From Anaerolineae bacterium (lineage in GTDB: Bacteria; Chloroflexota; Anaerolineae; Aggregatilineales; Phototrophicaceae), in contig JACMMD010000194.1 in the NCBI GenBank assembly GCA_014379235.1, positions 1-5,202 on the forward strand: a DNA stretch of 5,202 nucleotides. The letters are read 5' to 3'. Positions within the stretch are counted from its first letter, which is position 1; the number at the start of each line of letters is the position of its first letter. Shown here piece by piece: positions 5,124 through 5,202 of this stretch. Made by a program: the position numbers and the translations under genes. The notes under the pieces were generated by a model. The model made no database searches. It saw only the letters and a program-made list of their open reading frames with translations, and was not told the origin of the DNA.

Positions 5124-5202
5124 GTGAACAGTGTCAGCAAGTTTATCAAAGAGATGGCCTTAGGACAGGAGGGCGCGGTGACGTTGGTGCGTGTACCAAC
5201 CA
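5124..5202 (+). CDS. N-terminus of an unidentified protein (partial, runs off window)
   Basis: A GTG start at 5124 follows a good GAGGAG ribosome site (5110-5115) by eight bases and opens a frame that stays open to the window end: 26 codons, beginning MNSVSKFIKEMALGQEG and continuing AVTLVRVPT. There is no signal peptide or lipobox. The start is helical and moderately basic, then turns to a hydrophobic strand-like segment. I do not recognise the family from so little sequence. The frame is open upstream to a TGA at 5052-5054, with only a TTG (5082) as an alternative upstream start; an internal ATG at 5154 has a poorer ribosome site. The gene is divergent from the cupredoxin gene, sharing a 216-base intergenic region, so co-regulation is possible but not shown. 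Confidence 0.6.
   Translation, partial: MNSVSKFIKEMALGQEGAVTLVRVPT

Overview
The window reads as ordinary bacterial chromosome. It is moderately GC-rich in its central operon and visibly AT-richer at the left edge: by hand count, G+C is 22 of 60 bases at 181-240 and 37 of 60 at 3421-3480. The two-subunit E1 plus single-lipoyl E2 pyruvate dehydrogenase layout, together with a secreted double-cupredoxin protein, suggests a Chloroflexota-like bacterium. That assignment is an inference from protein style only and has not been checked by any search.

Layout. The left edge (1-481, +) holds the tail of a small gene overlapped by a PIN-family toxin gene (GTG start at 44), an arrangement typical of a toxin-antitoxin pair. 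A 131-base intergenic stretch (482-612) carries a weak promoter candidate and a dyad. It is followed by a tight three-gene operon (613-3842, +) encoding pyruvate dehydrogenase E1 alpha, E1 beta and the dihydrolipoyl acetyltransferase E2, with a single base between each pair of genes. A perfect 12-bp palindrome (3867-3892) sits in the 57-base gap before a convergent gene (3900-4907, -). That gene encodes a secreted protein with two complete type-1 copper sites joined by a Met/His-rich linker. The final 216-base divergent intergenic stretch (4908-5123) leads into the first 26 codons of an unidentified + strand gene cut off by the window edge. No stretch longer than 300 bases lacks a gene. I saw no rRNA, tRNA, CRISPR array, insertion sequence or transposase.

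How the genes work together. E1 alpha and E1 beta form the thiamine-diphosphate-dependent decarboxylase, which loads an acetyl group onto the lipoyl-lysine of E2; E2 then passes it to CoA. The E3 dihydrolipoamide dehydrogenase that completes the cycle is not in the window: the operon ends at the palindrome, so E3 must be encoded elsewhere. The toxin gene and the cupredoxin gene show no obvious functional link to this complex.

I found no clearly undescribed multi-gene system. The observations most worth checking are the two-site cupredoxin with its methionine-rich hinge and partly preserved DNA duplication, the structured leader before the right-edge gene, the missing E3, and the palindrome, which may be a dispersed repeat as well as a terminator.
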